From Symsagittifera roscoffensis (Eukaryota > Xenacoelomorpha > Acoela > Convolutidae), in contig NC_087071.1 of NCBI RefSeq assembly GCF_963678635.1, positions 25,493,821 through 25,557,820 of the forward strand: a DNA stretch of 64,000 nt. The letters run 5' to 3'. Position numbers and translations under genes: made by a program. The notes under the pieces were generated by a model. That model was not told the origin of the DNA, made no database searches, and saw only the letters and a list, made by a program, of their open reading frames with translations. Positions 44,898 through 55,748 of the stretch are shown here, in pieces; within the stretch, counting starts at the first letter, position 1; the number at the start of each line of letters is the position of its first letter.

Positions 44898-45307
44898 TGG
44901 AACCTGATCTAAACTACATTTTATGATTGGATAAATTAGATATTTTACCACTGTAAAGTATTTAATATTAACCAATCATGATCCATCTAACTAACAACCC
45001 ACTTATTTGTAAGTGCTGGAATTACTTGTAATTTCAGCACCAGAGAGATTTGAATTTAACTTAGAAATTAGTTGACTCTCCAAGAAGACTTCAGCAGCCG
45101 CAATAAACCAGTATACCCTAGATCTATTGAGCCTAGCAGAGACTAGTTAAACACCCTGAGACTAGATAGTATAAGAGTAAGATTAGGATCGGTATTAAAC
45201 TAAGAAGTTGCACGAATCTATCCGGCCGAAAATAAGATAGCGTGACGAGCAGACGGTGTACCCTATCCGAAATTACTCTATGAGTTAACCACCTCGGTTA
45301 TAACTCA
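44898..45307 (+). repeat. 5' LTR (410 bp)
   Basis: TG...CA termini. It contains AATAAA near 45101 as a possible polyadenylation signal. Differences from the 3' LTR are AATATT/AAAATT and ATTAAAC/ATTAGAC. Confidence 0.93.
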
Positions 45308-45309
45308 TC

Positions 45310-45324
45310 TGGTGCGACCATAAG
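45310..45324 (+). other. primer-binding site
   Basis: TGGTGCGACCATAAG begins two bases after the LTR. TGG fits the CCA end of a tRNA; the tRNA species was not identified. Confidence 0.6.
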
Positions 45325-45394
45325 TCTCGAACAAGACCTTAATAGCTTAGAATTAACCAAAAATAGATTAGAAATTAGACAAAACATTTTTAAA

Positions 45395-45628
45395 ATGTTA
45401 CACGACGATAATTTAATCGAAATGTCTCTACGACTCAATAGATCAAAGCCAATATTCCGAACGATAAGAGAACTACCCGGAATTGGAAGGAGACCTCGAA
45501 CCAGAGACGACATACGACAAAGTAGAAACTTACCGAATAGTTATATGATAGTACGGCAAAAGCCAACACAAACTTTTATATTTAGAATCTTATTAGCAAT
45601 GAATTTAGATTTTCATTTGCAAACTTAA
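45395..45628 (+). CDS. small leader ORF (77 codons)
   Basis: The frame is open from inside the LTR across the primer-binding site, but its first ATG is at 45395. The product is charged and Arg/Leu rich (MSLRLNRSKPIFRTIREL). It resembles nothing I recognise. It could be a leader peptide ORF, a spliced first coding exon for env or accessory mRNA, or chance. Confidence 0.3.
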   Translation: MLHDDNLIEMSLRLNRSKPIFRTIRELPGIGRRPRTRDDIRQSRNLPNSYMIVRQKPTQTFIFRILLAMNLDFHLQT

Positions 45629-46546
45629 ATCTTGAAGTCAATCTTCATGATCATTTCAGGCGCTAAACAAAATAGTAATATACAATAACGATTGATAAAA
45701 AGATCTCAGATCGTTCTCCTAAAATTCTGCAGTATTCTATAAAACATATTTGGAAAAAATTTATTGAAAATCAAAACAAAAATTAGTAGCATGACAATAA
45801 ACTGTTAGTAATCATATAATCATCAGTTGTCCCAGCTTCATCACCTAAAAAATAACAGCAATCATAAACTCACTAATATCATTAAAACACTAAATCTTTT
45901 TCTTAAACAAATTTAAACCATTTTAAACTTAAATTCACTTAATTTTAAAATCGGATCATCAAGGCTATCCTTGGATCTTAATTCATTTTCTATTTAATTA
46001 AATTTAAACTTGATCATCAAGGCCTATCCTTGGATCAAAAAGAACAATTTTGTTCTCCCCCACCCACTTAGCTAGTGTCTAACGACCTCAAACGTCGATT
46101 CACTATCCAACCCTTTCAAAAAACCCAAGACTAATAGAAATTTTTCAACAAAACTAATCATTCAAATTAGGATAAACAGTGAAGAACTTCGGTTATTCAT
46201 CCTTCACTTGAACCCTCCTCTTATCAAGACCCAGGATAAATCTTAGACTTAGTAAGTTTAAAATAGTATCTAACGAACTACTCGCGTTCTAATTATACCT
46301 GAACCTCGATTTACTATTCTCCAACCCTTGAACACAATCACTACCCTTAAGTAAGATTAAGTAAGTTAACACCTTAGCTTATACTAGCCACGAGAAAGTA
46401 CAAATCCTTCTTCGGAATCGATATACTTTTCTCTCCAACCCTGAACAAATAGACCCAGGTTAAGCTAACCAAAAAATCGTAAGGACTAACAATTTAAGAA
46501 AATAGAAATCATCTAACAACTTTTTGCATCCGTCATCCTAAACCTT
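45629..46546 (+). other. untranslated leader of the 18-kb element
   Basis: A-rich sequence without a sizeable ORF. ATCATCAAGGC and TATCCTTGGATC occur twice (near 45957 and 46012). CCAACCC and TTCTC motifs recur near 46100, 46320 and 46435. Packaging or splicing signals would be expected here, but none can be named. Confidence 0.4.
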
Positions 46547-46930
46547 ATGTCATTTAAAAATCTAGGAAACAAACAAACAATCGTTTTGCACAACTGTGAA
46601 ATAGAAAACAAAAAATACGACCTTGTAATCACACCTCACACACAAACAGTTGGATATATTAGAACAAAACGACAAACACTAAAAAGAAAAATAATAACTA
46701 AACAAAGACAAATAACACGAAAAAGATTTTCCAAAAATAGAAACGCATTTTCAGAATCAGAAGCCAGCAATTTAGACGAACTCAATTTAGAAGCCAGCAA
46801 TTTAGACGAAAAGCAATATAAACACAAACCAGTACATTTATACAACTGGAATCAACCAATTAGACACATCGATAATTACCTATTAACAGTCATTAAACAA
46901 AAAAATGAGCCAAACACACACTCCAAGTGA
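46547..46930 (+). CDS. 127-codon ORF overlapping the Gag-Pol start
   Basis: A basic, Lys/Arg-rich product (KRQTLKRKIITKQRQ) with an in-frame duplication (EASNLDELNLEASNLDE). It ends 26 bases inside the Gag-Pol ORF in another frame, a layout suited to leaky scanning or reinitiation. Homology unknown. It may be an accessory nucleic-acid-binding protein, or an older in-frame part of gag. Confidence 0.45.
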   Translation: MSFKNLGNKQTIVLHNCEIENKKYDLVITPHTQTVGYIRTKRQTLKRKIITKQRQITRKRFSKNRNAFSESEASNLDELNLEASNLDEKQYKHKPVHLYNWNQPIRHIDNYLLTVIKQKNEPNTHSK

Positions 46931-49900
46931 AGATAATCCAGATGATGACGATATCTTCCCCTTCCTTGTAGATGCACCCACTGATAGAGGACAGCATATA
47001 CTTTGCAAGAATTTACTACTAAATTTATTTGAACCCGGAATCAGCCCATGTAAAGCAGAGTTCCCCGATGTAAAGATCAAAAGACAAATTATTGATCACT
47101 ATCTGAAAGATATATGTAATCTGACACAACACTACGGAATCTACACCATAGAATTCACCTCACCAAACGCGAATCACCGCAAATATGTAATTCAAACAGA
47201 CGACCTTGATTTAGAATTTTCAAAAGTATTCTCAGAATATATAAAAAGCATACAATATCATAACTCACAAAGAGCAAACTCCATATTTACTAATGAAGTT
47301 TTTGCAATAATATATAGTTATATCTCAATATTAGAAAACGAAATCCCAATCTCAAATGTCTCACCGACAGAGACATCCAAACATATAAAGGTACGACATG
47401 AAATCACACTATTTTCAACTTTTCTACATACAATTAAAGAAAATTTCACCAAAGATGATGTTTCACAACATACAAAACATGATTTACAAAAAATTTTGGC
47501 ATGGTTTATAATAGATTATTTCACACATAATATAGATTTAATTTCACAAGCAAGAAAAATTTTTAGACCTCAAAATTCAAACGATGATACCGCCATCACA
47601 GAACAGTCAGACTACGTTTGGGACCCCGAATGGTCTCATTATGCATTTATAAATATCCCACAATCAATTGCAAGCCAAGCAATAAGTACAATATCTTATA
47701 TAAGAGATTATGTAAGAGTAGTACCATTAACCATTGACGCAACACCATTAAACTACAATACATTTTTACCTGATACTCGAAATAACAGTTTAAATTCGAC
47801 CGTTATACACAATGAAAACCTTAATGGAACTAGAAATCTCACTCAACAAGATATTCAGACACCATCACACATCATAAATGAAGAAATTGTCCAAACAACA
47901 ACAACTACAGAACAAAGTATTTCACCAATACGTCCAAATTTAACAACACCAAGAAATACAAACACTTCGCTAGCACAGGTAACCTTACAATCAACCGTTA
48001 AACCTTCGGTTGTTCCAAAATATTCACAAATGGATTACCAAACATATAGACCCATGACAATACCGTCAAAAACACGCAGAACATTCACAAGAAACAATTT
48101 TGCGGAACATAATTATAATTATACACATTCATCAAAAACAAACTATCCTCCACGAAATAACAATAATAATCAAATCAGATCTCGATATTGGAATAATCCA
48201 ATGGCAACAACCAATTCAGTAAATTTTCAAGCTAATCCACATCCTCCACAGGATCATAGTGAAAATTACCCATTCTTTCAACAGAATAAAAATAATAAAC
48301 AAGCACCTCATCAAACGGATTACCTATCCTCAGATGATGATCATTTACAACCAGATATATTTGCACCATATACCCAAGAATATCACGGACAAGGAGTGCA
48401 GAAACCATATACACATCATAGAAATTTTTCTCCACATCAGATAGATACACAAAATCAACAACCAATACAAATGCAAAACCCAATTAATACACAATCTTTT
48501 CAACCAATTCAGCCACAAAACCCAATGATTACACACTCATATCAACCAACACAAATGCAAAATGAAATACCACTTCCATATTATCTTCAACAACACGAAA
48601 TAACAAAAAATCAACTTTCTAATTTTTCACAAATGCCAAATGCAGCAGAATCATTACAAATGACAATGAATCCATACCTTATGGGTGGATCATCAATAAC
48701 ATCAAACAAACCATTAATGGTATTCACAGGAACAGACCCTGAATATTCTGTAGAAGATTATTTAAATGCAGTAACAGCAAATTTAATTTTAAATATAGGA
48801 CCTGAACCAATTAATACGCCACTACATCAAAACTGGATACATCGACGCACAGCGTTGATACAGACAACCCTAGACGGCGCAGCCCAAAAATGGTTTTCAG
48901 TATTGCCTATAGAAATAAAATCAAACTGGAAGAGATTTACACAAGAATTTTCAAAAATGTTTGACTCCGAAAGAAATAAACAACAACAAAGAGTTTTATG
49001 TAATGAAATTCGCAGATTACCAAATGAAACCATCAAACAATTAGCAGTACGTATCGAAACACTAGTTCGAAAAGCATATTCATTAAATACACACGATTAT
49101 AAAAACACAAAAATGACAGAAATCTTAATGATGACCTTAACACCTCAATTAAGGAAAATAGCAATAAAAAAGAGTGCATCCCATCCCTCCTCAATTCGAG
49201 AGCCCGATTTAGATTTTCGAAAACTAGTAGACAAGCTAGAGCAAGCGGAAATCACAATGAAACTTGAAGAAACAGAAAATCTGAAATTACAATACGTTAA
49301 TCCAATTGAAACAAATACCACAAATATCAATAATATACAGGATTCAGATACAAACCTCGTTGAAAAAATCACTGAAATACTCAATATTTATGAAAAACAC
49401 CCAAACTTTAAAGGCAAACCATCTTTCAAAAAATGGTGTAAATATTGCCGACGATACGGACATAGTATTTCTGAATGTAGACAAAAACAACAGGACAATC
49501 AAAACAAACCTCAAAAATATAAAGAACCGAATAAATCATTCTACCAATACATGAAGAAAGATCAAAATCTACCGAACAAAAATGTATACAGCAACAACAG
49601 TTCAGGAAAACCACTCCCAAACAATACCAACTACATGAGAAATCAATCACCATATAACTCAAGTTATAGAGGAAGATCACCAGAACGAAGAAATACACAA
49701 AATTCGTCACAAAATCATTACAATAGACCAAATAGTCGAAATAACTACTCCAGATCGAATTCAAATACAACACAATTTGTTTCTAGATCTAATTCCCAAT
49801 CAAGAAATAATTACTACCCAAACAATCAATCACGAAACTCATCATACAATAGAAATAGAAACTACTCCAATAATCGGAATAGAAGTTATTCAAACAACCG

Positions 49901-52900
49901 AAACCAGAATTACCCGAACAATCGATCAAGGAATAACTCATATAATAGATCAAACTATAACAGACCAAACAATAATTATCAAAACAGATCACGAAACAAT
50001 TCACAAAATCGACATTCAAGTTATAATAATCGTTATAGAAATTATTCCCAATCACCACACAGGAATAATAACCATTATAATAATTCTAACAATCGCCACA
50101 GAAGTAGTACACCTAAACATCAAAGAAAAATTAATCAAGTACAATCAAACCCAGAAACAACATCAAACCCCCCAGGTATTGATGACACAGGAAATAACGA
50201 ACTACAACTAAATCAAATAAACTGTGAATCATCAGATTCAGAAATTGATACAGAAAACACTACCTCCATAAATATGATAGCAATCGAAAATGACTACGAA
50301 CCTATTATATATGAACAACCTTTTTCATCACATATATACGAAAATCAATTAGAACTCCTTCGCAATTATTATATTGAACCCATCCATTCTACACAAACGG
50401 CACAAGAAACTAACGAAATTAACACTACAAATCAATCCAATGAAAATAATAAAACAAAATGCTTGAATACAAATCACATCTATCAAAATATACAAAAAGA
50501 ACAACCCAAAGAAAAAATTTGGACAATACCATTTTTTTTAGAAAGTCCAAGAAGCAAAGAATTTCAACCACCAGATCTTGAAATTGATTTTTTAATTGAT
50601 TCAGGAGCAGAATCAAACATAATAAACATTCCCACATGGAATGAGATAAAAACATTACACCCAAAACTAACACCTCTTGAAACCTCCAGTAAACTAGCAA
50701 CAGCACAAAGATCAACATTGGTAAACTATAGAAAAATTCAATTATTTCTTCTCCCCACAAGAACAAAAGAACAAAATAAAATTTTAAATAAACCATTTAA
50801 ACAAATATTCCATATCACTGATATTAAACACAATATCATTGGAATACCATTTATCTCCAAATATATACCAACAATCAACATTTTGAATAGTAAAATACTA
50901 ATCAAAGATAAATACACAAAAACAAAAGACACATCCCTAACATTTTTTCAAAGATTAAATAAACAACCACCATTCTTTTCAAAATTTTATCCGATATATA
51001 ATCAACAAAGAAAACACCTGAAACCACTATCAGGAAACATATATAATTTTTCAATAAAACAAGTTCACCAATATGATAAAAAACAAAACAAACAACAACT
51101 CTATATGTCAGAGTTTGAATTCAAACCTATCCATAAGTTTTTCAAAATCACAATCTCATCCATAAAATATTTGAAAAACTCGAATTCAGATATTATTTCT
51201 CTAGATGTATACAACAATACACTCTATCAAGTAACATTACCTTTAGGACTTTTAGGCTATTGCGAAACCAACACTACGATATCACCAATACATGAAAAAG
51301 CATACCGCGTAAATAATATACTCCAATTATTAGATATTTGTCAATCTACAATTCTTAATGAAGAATTATCCATAAATAATATAATAAGTAATGAAAAAAG
51401 AAATACAGATTATTTCACAAAAACTCCATATTTCAAACCTACATTCAACATAAGTAACTACACAGAGACTCAACAGAAGTTTTTAGCAATGTTTAACTTC
51501 CAACATTCACAGATAACACAAGACGAATTTGATAAATTAGCCAAACAGCTAATAAAATATTTATCAGTCTATGCAACATCTAAATTTGATGTTGGCAAAA
51601 TCAGTTCATCACTACATCTCCCATTAAAACCTGACGCAGTTTTCAAAAAACAAAGAGCAAGTAAAGTACCAATTCATTTACACGAAAAAGTGAACAGATT
51701 ACTTGATATTTTAGAACAATACAATATAATCTCACCGGTAAACAAAGAAGAACAACCAAAAGGTAACACATTTATCAACCCTGTTATCATCCTAGCAAAA
51801 GGAGAATCATTAAAAATAGTTCTAGACGCTAGATACCTTAATTCACTAATAGACGAATCAAAATGCAATTGGCCTATTGAACCAATACAAGTTATTTTAA
51901 CAAAAATAAACGGAAAATACTTTACAACCGCAGATATGAATAGTGCATATAATCAAATGCCACTAGATGAACAATCGCGACGCTTAACACAATTTGTTAT
52001 TGGAAATCAGCAATATGAATTCAATCGCCTATTCTATGGAATATCCATAGGACCAGCAGCATTTTCAGCTTTTATGAGCAAAATTTTTAGACCACTAATA
52101 CTCAAGAAAAACGCAATCACTTATTTAGACGATGTTTTTATGCAATCACAGACAAAAGAAGAAATGTTTAAATTTTTAGAACATTATCACAAAATACTTC
52201 AGAACGAAAATCTGAAGGCCGCCCCCGATAAATCACACTTCTTTTTAACACGAGTTAAATTCTTAGGACATAATATAGAAAGAAAAACAATCACCCCATT
52301 AAAATCACGCATTGATGCTATTCAAAAACTCCAACCACCAACAAACAAAAAGAAAATCCAAGAATTCCTTGGAATGTTAAATTTTTTAAGTAAATATGTC
52401 TATAAAATGCAATTATACCTAAGACCATTTTATAATATACTTAGACAACAAAATAATTTTGAATGGAACACAGAACATCAAGCACGATTTGAAGAAATTA
52501 AAAAACTCCTAAATGAACAAATTTCGAATACAATTCCAGATCCAAATCAACCATTCTATGCAATGTGCGATGCTTCGAATTTTGGCATCGGCGCAGCATT
52601 ATTACAATCACACAATGGCACAAACAAAATGAATCTTATATCAGCAAATTCTCGATTATTCACTCAAGCAGAGCTACGACTCTCAACTCTAATGAGAGAG
52701 TGTACAGCTATAATATATACACTAACAGAATATGAATTTCTGATACTTGGATCAAAACATCCAACAGTTCTTTTCACAGATCACAAACCAATCATTTTTT
52801 TCTTTACACAAAAATCTAATCCAAATCACCGAGTTTATAGATTTCAACTAATTCTAATGAAATTCCCAAACTTACATATAGTTTGGACAGCAGGAAAAAA

Positions 52901-53828
52901 TCTTGCATTACCAGACACATTAAGTCGAAATACACCACCTGAATTACTTACACGTAAAACTACAGTTGAAGTACCCAAAAATATAAAATTCTACCTTGCA
53001 GAAAACGAAACATCACCCCGACTAGAATGCAAATATGCAGTAAAAACTGACGTTGAACAATCACAGATAAACAATCTACAACACTTCCCACTCTATTTAG
53101 ATTGCCAAAATAATCACTACGAAGTTGATCTACTTGGAACATCAACTTTCAAACCAATTCCATACACACAATGGATAAAAAATAACACCCAACAAAAAAG
53201 AGTAAAACAACACTCGCATAAAAAAGACCTTTTTCCATTAATTGAAAAAGAAAACCTAACTGATAAAATAAATTTATCAGGACCACAAACAAACGATTCA
53301 AAATACACAATAAATCAAGTATTTGACCTCCATGACCCACTTGATACAATTCCCTTATCTAAATTAGAAATAGAAAACATTTTTCTCCCCCCAACAGATA
53401 AAATTACAATTAATACTTTCAAACAATATCAAAATCTTGACCCAGTAATTAGACAACTAAAATCATGGCACAAATATAAAACTAAACCCGTCAAGGCAGA
53501 TACAACTATTTTAGGAAATAAAACACTCCTCCGATATTTTCGAAAATTCAATAATACAACAATTAACGAAAACACAGACCTTCTAGAATACAAATTAAAT
53601 GAATCTACAGTTCCCTGTCTCCCTCTAAGTATGATTCTTATAGCTTTTAATATTTCACATACACAAAACATTAAAGGACACTCTGGATCAGAGAAAACAT
53701 ATTCAAATTTCATACAAAACTTTTATTTTCCAAATGCACCAATTTGGATAAAAGTACTATGCAATGATTGTATAGTATGTCAGCTAAATAAACCTTATCC
53801 AAAACAAAAACAAATAGCACAAAAATAA
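46905..53828 (+). CDS. giant Gag-Pol polyprotein (2307 codons)
   Basis: About 620 N-terminal residues of unknown type, including a Gln/Asn/Pro-rich repeat region, precede a retrotransposon Gag domain (YSVEDYLNAV to roughly residue 760). One CCHC knuckle follows (CKYCRRYGHSISEC, residue 845) and then about 180 residues rich in Asn, Arg, Ser and Tyr. Protease has LIDSGAESNII (Asp 1232). RT has LDARYLN, TADMNSAYNQMPL and YLDD (about 1740). RNase H has CDASNFGIGAALL (about 1889) and TDHKP. The HHCC integrase zinc region ends the ORF (CNDCIVC). It stops at TAA 53826-53828, in frame with the integrase core. The coding strand is strikingly A-rich and G-poor. Confidence 0.92.
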   Translation: MSQTHTPSEDNPDDDDIFPFLVDAPTDRGQHILCKNLLLNLFEPGISPCKAEFPDVKIKRQIIDHYLKDICNLTQHYGIYTIEFTSPNANHRKYVIQTDDLDLEFSKVFSEYIKSIQYHNSQRANSIFTNEVFAIIYSYISILENEIPISNVSPTETSKHIKVRHEITLFSTFLHTIKENFTKDDVSQHTKHDLQKILAWFIIDYFTHNIDLISQARKIFRPQNSNDDTAITEQSDYVWDPEWSHYAFINIPQSIASQAISTISYIRDYVRVVPLTIDATPLNYNTFLPDTRNNSLNSTVIHNENLNGTRNLTQQDIQTPSHIINEEIVQTTTTTEQSISPIRPNLTTPRNTNTSLAQVTLQSTVKPSVVPKYSQMDYQTYRPMTIPSKTRRTFTRNNFAEHNYNYTHSSKTNYPPRNNNNNQIRSRYWNNPMATTNSVNFQANPHPPQDHSENYPFFQQNKNNKQAPHQTDYLSSDDDHLQPDIFAPYTQEYHGQGVQKPYTHHRNFSPHQIDTQNQQPIQMQNPINTQSFQPIQPQNPMITHSYQPTQMQNEIPLPYYLQQHEITKNQLSNFSQMPNAAESLQMTMNPYLMGGSSITSNKPLMVFTGTDPEYSVEDYLNAVTANLILNIGPEPINTPLHQNWIHRRTALIQTTLDGAAQKWFSVLPIEIKSNWKRFTQEFSKMFDSERNKQQQRVLCNEIRRLPNETIKQLAVRIETLVRKAYSLNTHDYKNTKMTEILMMTLTPQLRKIAIKKSASHPSSIREPDLDFRKLVDKLEQAEITMKLEETENLKLQYVNPIETNTTNINNIQDSDTNLVEKITEILNIYEKHPNFKGKPSFKKWCKYCRRYGHSISECRQKQQDNQNKPQKYKEPNKSFYQYMKKDQNLPNKNVYSNNSSGKPLPNNTNYMRNQSPYNSSYRGRSPERRNTQNSSQNHYNRPNSRNNYSRSNSNTTQFVSRSNSQSRNNYYPNNQSRNSSYNRNRNYSNNRNRSYSNNRNQNYPNNRSRNNSYNRSNYNRPNNNYQNRSRNNSQNRHSSYNNRYRNYSQSPHRNNNHYNNSNNRHRSSTPKHQRKINQVQSNPETTSNPPGIDDTGNNELQLNQINCESSDSEIDTENTTSINMIAIENDYEPIIYEQPFSSHIYENQLELLRNYYIEPIHSTQTAQETNEINTTNQSNENNKTKCLNTNHIYQNIQKEQPKEKIWTIPFFLESPRSKEFQPPDLEIDFLIDSGAESNIINIPTWNEIKTLHPKLTPLETSSKLATAQRSTLVNYRKIQLFLLPTRTKEQNKILNKPFKQIFHITDIKHNIIGIPFISKYIPTINILNSKILIKDKYTKTKDTSLTFFQRLNKQPPFFSKFYPIYNQQRKHLKPLSGNIYNFSIKQVHQYDKKQNKQQLYMSEFEFKPIHKFFKITISSIKYLKNSNSDIISLDVYNNTLYQVTLPLGLLGYCETNTTISPIHEKAYRVNNILQLLDICQSTILNEELSINNIISNEKRNTDYFTKTPYFKPTFNISNYTETQQKFLAMFNFQHSQITQDEFDKLAKQLIKYLSVYATSKFDVGKISSSLHLPLKPDAVFKKQRASKVPIHLHEKVNRLLDILEQYNIISPVNKEEQPKGNTFINPVIILAKGESLKIVLDARYLNSLIDESKCNWPIEPIQVILTKINGKYFTTADMNSAYNQMPLDEQSRRLTQFVIGNQQYEFNRLFYGISIGPAAFSAFMSKIFRPLILKKNAITYLDDVFMQSQTKEEMFKFLEHYHKILQNENLKAAPDKSHFFLTRVKFLGHNIERKTITPLKSRIDAIQKLQPPTNKKKIQEFLGMLNFLSKYVYKMQLYLRPFYNILRQQNNFEWNTEHQARFEEIKKLLNEQISNTIPDPNQPFYAMCDASNFGIGAALLQSHNGTNKMNLISANSRLFTQAELRLSTLMRECTAIIYTLTEYEFLILGSKHPTVLFTDHKPIIFFFTQKSNPNHRVYRFQLILMKFPNLHIVWTAGKNLALPDTLSRNTPPELLTRKTTVEVPKNIKFYLAENETSPRLECKYAVKTDVEQSQINNLQHFPLYLDCQNNHYEVDLLGTSTFKPIPYTQWIKNNTQQKRVKQHSHKKDLFPLIEKENLTDKINLSGPQTNDSKYTINQVFDLHDPLDTIPLSKLEIENIFLPPTDKITINTFKQYQNLDPVIRQLKSWHKYKTKPVKADTTILGNKTLLRYFRKFNNTTINENTDLLEYKLNESTVPCLPLSMILIAFNISHTQNIKGHSGSEKTYSNFIQNFYFPNAPIWIKVLCNDCIVCQLNKPYPKQKQIAQK

Positions 53829-55154
53829 GATTTTAAAGGACAAAGTTTGTACTTTAACCACCGTATTTCATTTGATACAAAAGGACCAATTTCACCCTCA
53901 TCCGAAGGAAACTCCTACATTATGGTAATTGTTGACGCGTTTACACATTATGTAGCACTTAACCCAGTACCACATTGTAACGCTTATTATGCCTACACAA
54001 CACTATATGAACACTGGATAGCCAAATTCGGACTACCAGAAATTCTAGTTACAGATAACGGTAAAGAATTCATAAATAATGAAATTATCACACTATGTCA
54101 TCTATATAACATCAAACACAAACCACGTACATCTCACGCACCTTGGACAAACGGCTTAGTCGAAGGTATGAACCGTTCACTACAAGAATATCTTAGATGT
54201 ATCATCAATGGAAATGATACAAGATATACCGAATGGTCAGCAGATGTAAAACTATTTCCCTTAGCATATAACTCACAAATCACGACAACTCTAGGAATGT
54301 CACCATATGAAATGGTTTTTAATCAAAAGCCACGCAAACCGATTATGTTTACAGCAAACTCTCATAAAAATGCACAAAGTTATTGTCAACCGAATAAAGA
54401 ATCAATTTGTTACAACTTACCTTTACATACACACGATGAAGATCATTTTCATCACCCACAAATTCTTAAATTAGCCTCCGGTACACACACCGAATGGATT
54501 TTAAACAGAGATAAAAAACACAATGAAATTTACCAAAAAGTAACAAAAAAGTTGTTACAAAGACAAAACATTAATGAACAAACAAATTCACGCTTTACAC
54601 CAGCCTCCGATTTAAAAATTGGAACATTTGTTTTAATACCCAATTTTAACACTCAAAAAGGAATCTCTAAAAAACTACAACCCCTTCGTAAAGGACCATA
54701 CCAAATAATTGCCAAACCCACTGATGTCACATATAAAATTACCGACTCAGACAAAAAACAAATTGTTCAACACCGAAACAACCTATTACCTTATTACCCA
54801 AAAGAGTACGCACTACGCGAACTAACTCAATTATATTCTTTCACAGGTTTAAAAGTTATTCAAAATTATCCACATACGGAAAATAAAACAAAGGAACAAC
54901 ATGACATTCACCTCGAAAACCAAAATAAAAAATCAACTACAACAAAAAACAATACAAAAAAGCTAGATCAAAATACACCACAAAAAGAAAGAAAAAATAG
55001 AAAAATGATAGAAAAAATAATACCACAAGAACAAATCGACAAATCAGAACATAGAGAGTCATCACGACTTAGAAATCAACCACGTAAAAACTATAAAACA
55101 TTCATTCCACAATCTAAAATATTAAAGAAAGTCGAATTTCAAAAACAGCTTTAA
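53829..55154 (+). CDS. integrase catalytic core and C-terminal domain
   Basis: Same frame as Gag-Pol, separated from its zinc-binding domain by a single TAA. The core has FDTKGP, VTDNGKEF and GLVEGMN, with 35 residues between the second Asp and Glu. A GPY/F-type module follows (LRKGPYQII), then a basic tail with SSRLRNQPRKNY. The first in-frame ATG (53922) lies after the first catalytic Asp, so separate initiation would not give a full core. Readthrough, or a nonsense mutation in this copy, is implied. Confidence 0.88.
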   Translation, partial: DFKGQSLYFNHRISFDTKGPISPSSEGNSYIMVIVDAFTHYVALNPVPHCNAYYAYTTLYEHWIAKFGLPEILVTDNGKEFINNEIITLCHLYNIKHKPRTSHAPWTNGLVEGMNRSLQEYLRCIINGNDTRYTEWSADVKLFPLAYNSQITTTLGMSPYEMVFNQKPRKPIMFTANSHKNAQSYCQPNKESICYNLPLHTHDEDHFHHPQILKLASGTHTEWILNRDKKHNEIYQKVTKKLLQRQNINEQTNSRFTPASDLKIGTFVLIPNFNTQKGISKKLQPLRKGPYQIIAKPTDVTYKITDSDKKQIVQHRNNLLPYYPKEYALRELTQLYSFTGLKVIQNYPHTENKTKEQHDIHLENQNKKSTTTKNNTKKLDQNTPQKERKNRKMIEKIIPQEQIDKSEHRESSRLRNQPRKNYKTFIPQSKILKKVEFQKQL

Positions 55155-55748
55155 ATTTATATTTAATAATTTTTGCACCTCTGAAATATTTTGAACTTTC
55201 ATTTTTCAAAATAACATGCTGACAAACACGCAACAATTCTAGTTCATAATTAGCCAATAGGATTCATCCAATCCGTCACCTTCTTTAACTCTAACACAGA
55301 TCAACTAGACGAACGATATTAAACTCCAGGCATATCTATAACTATAACTTTGCGACCTCCAGGTCAAAAAAAAAGCAAACCATTCCAACTTGACAACTAA
55401 AATAAATATCACCATAATATCATAACCCTCCCTTATCTAATAAACCAAAGATCAAAAATATTTCCCCAACTCAGACCTCAAATACCCCCCAAACAAATAT
55501 GTTAAATTACCCTAAAGTAAAAGAACGACCATTTTAATTAGCCTAAAGTATAAAAATCTCAAAAATACCCCAGATCATTTGACAAATGAAAATAAAGACA
55601 AAGAAGACCTCCCGATCACCATAAAATTTGCCCCCAACAATTTTTCACAAAACTCAACCCACTTGTCAAAAAACCAATAAATAATCCGACCACACTTGAA
55701 AATTGCCTCAAACAACAAAAAATATTCGATCGAGAAGCCATTTCTTAA
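55155..55748 (+). other. spacer between integrase and the membrane ORFs
   Basis: A/C-rich, no ORF of note. TTATTTGCAT-like motifs are not seen. A splice acceptor for a subgenomic mRNA would be expected hereabouts; none can be assigned with confidence. Confidence 0.4.
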
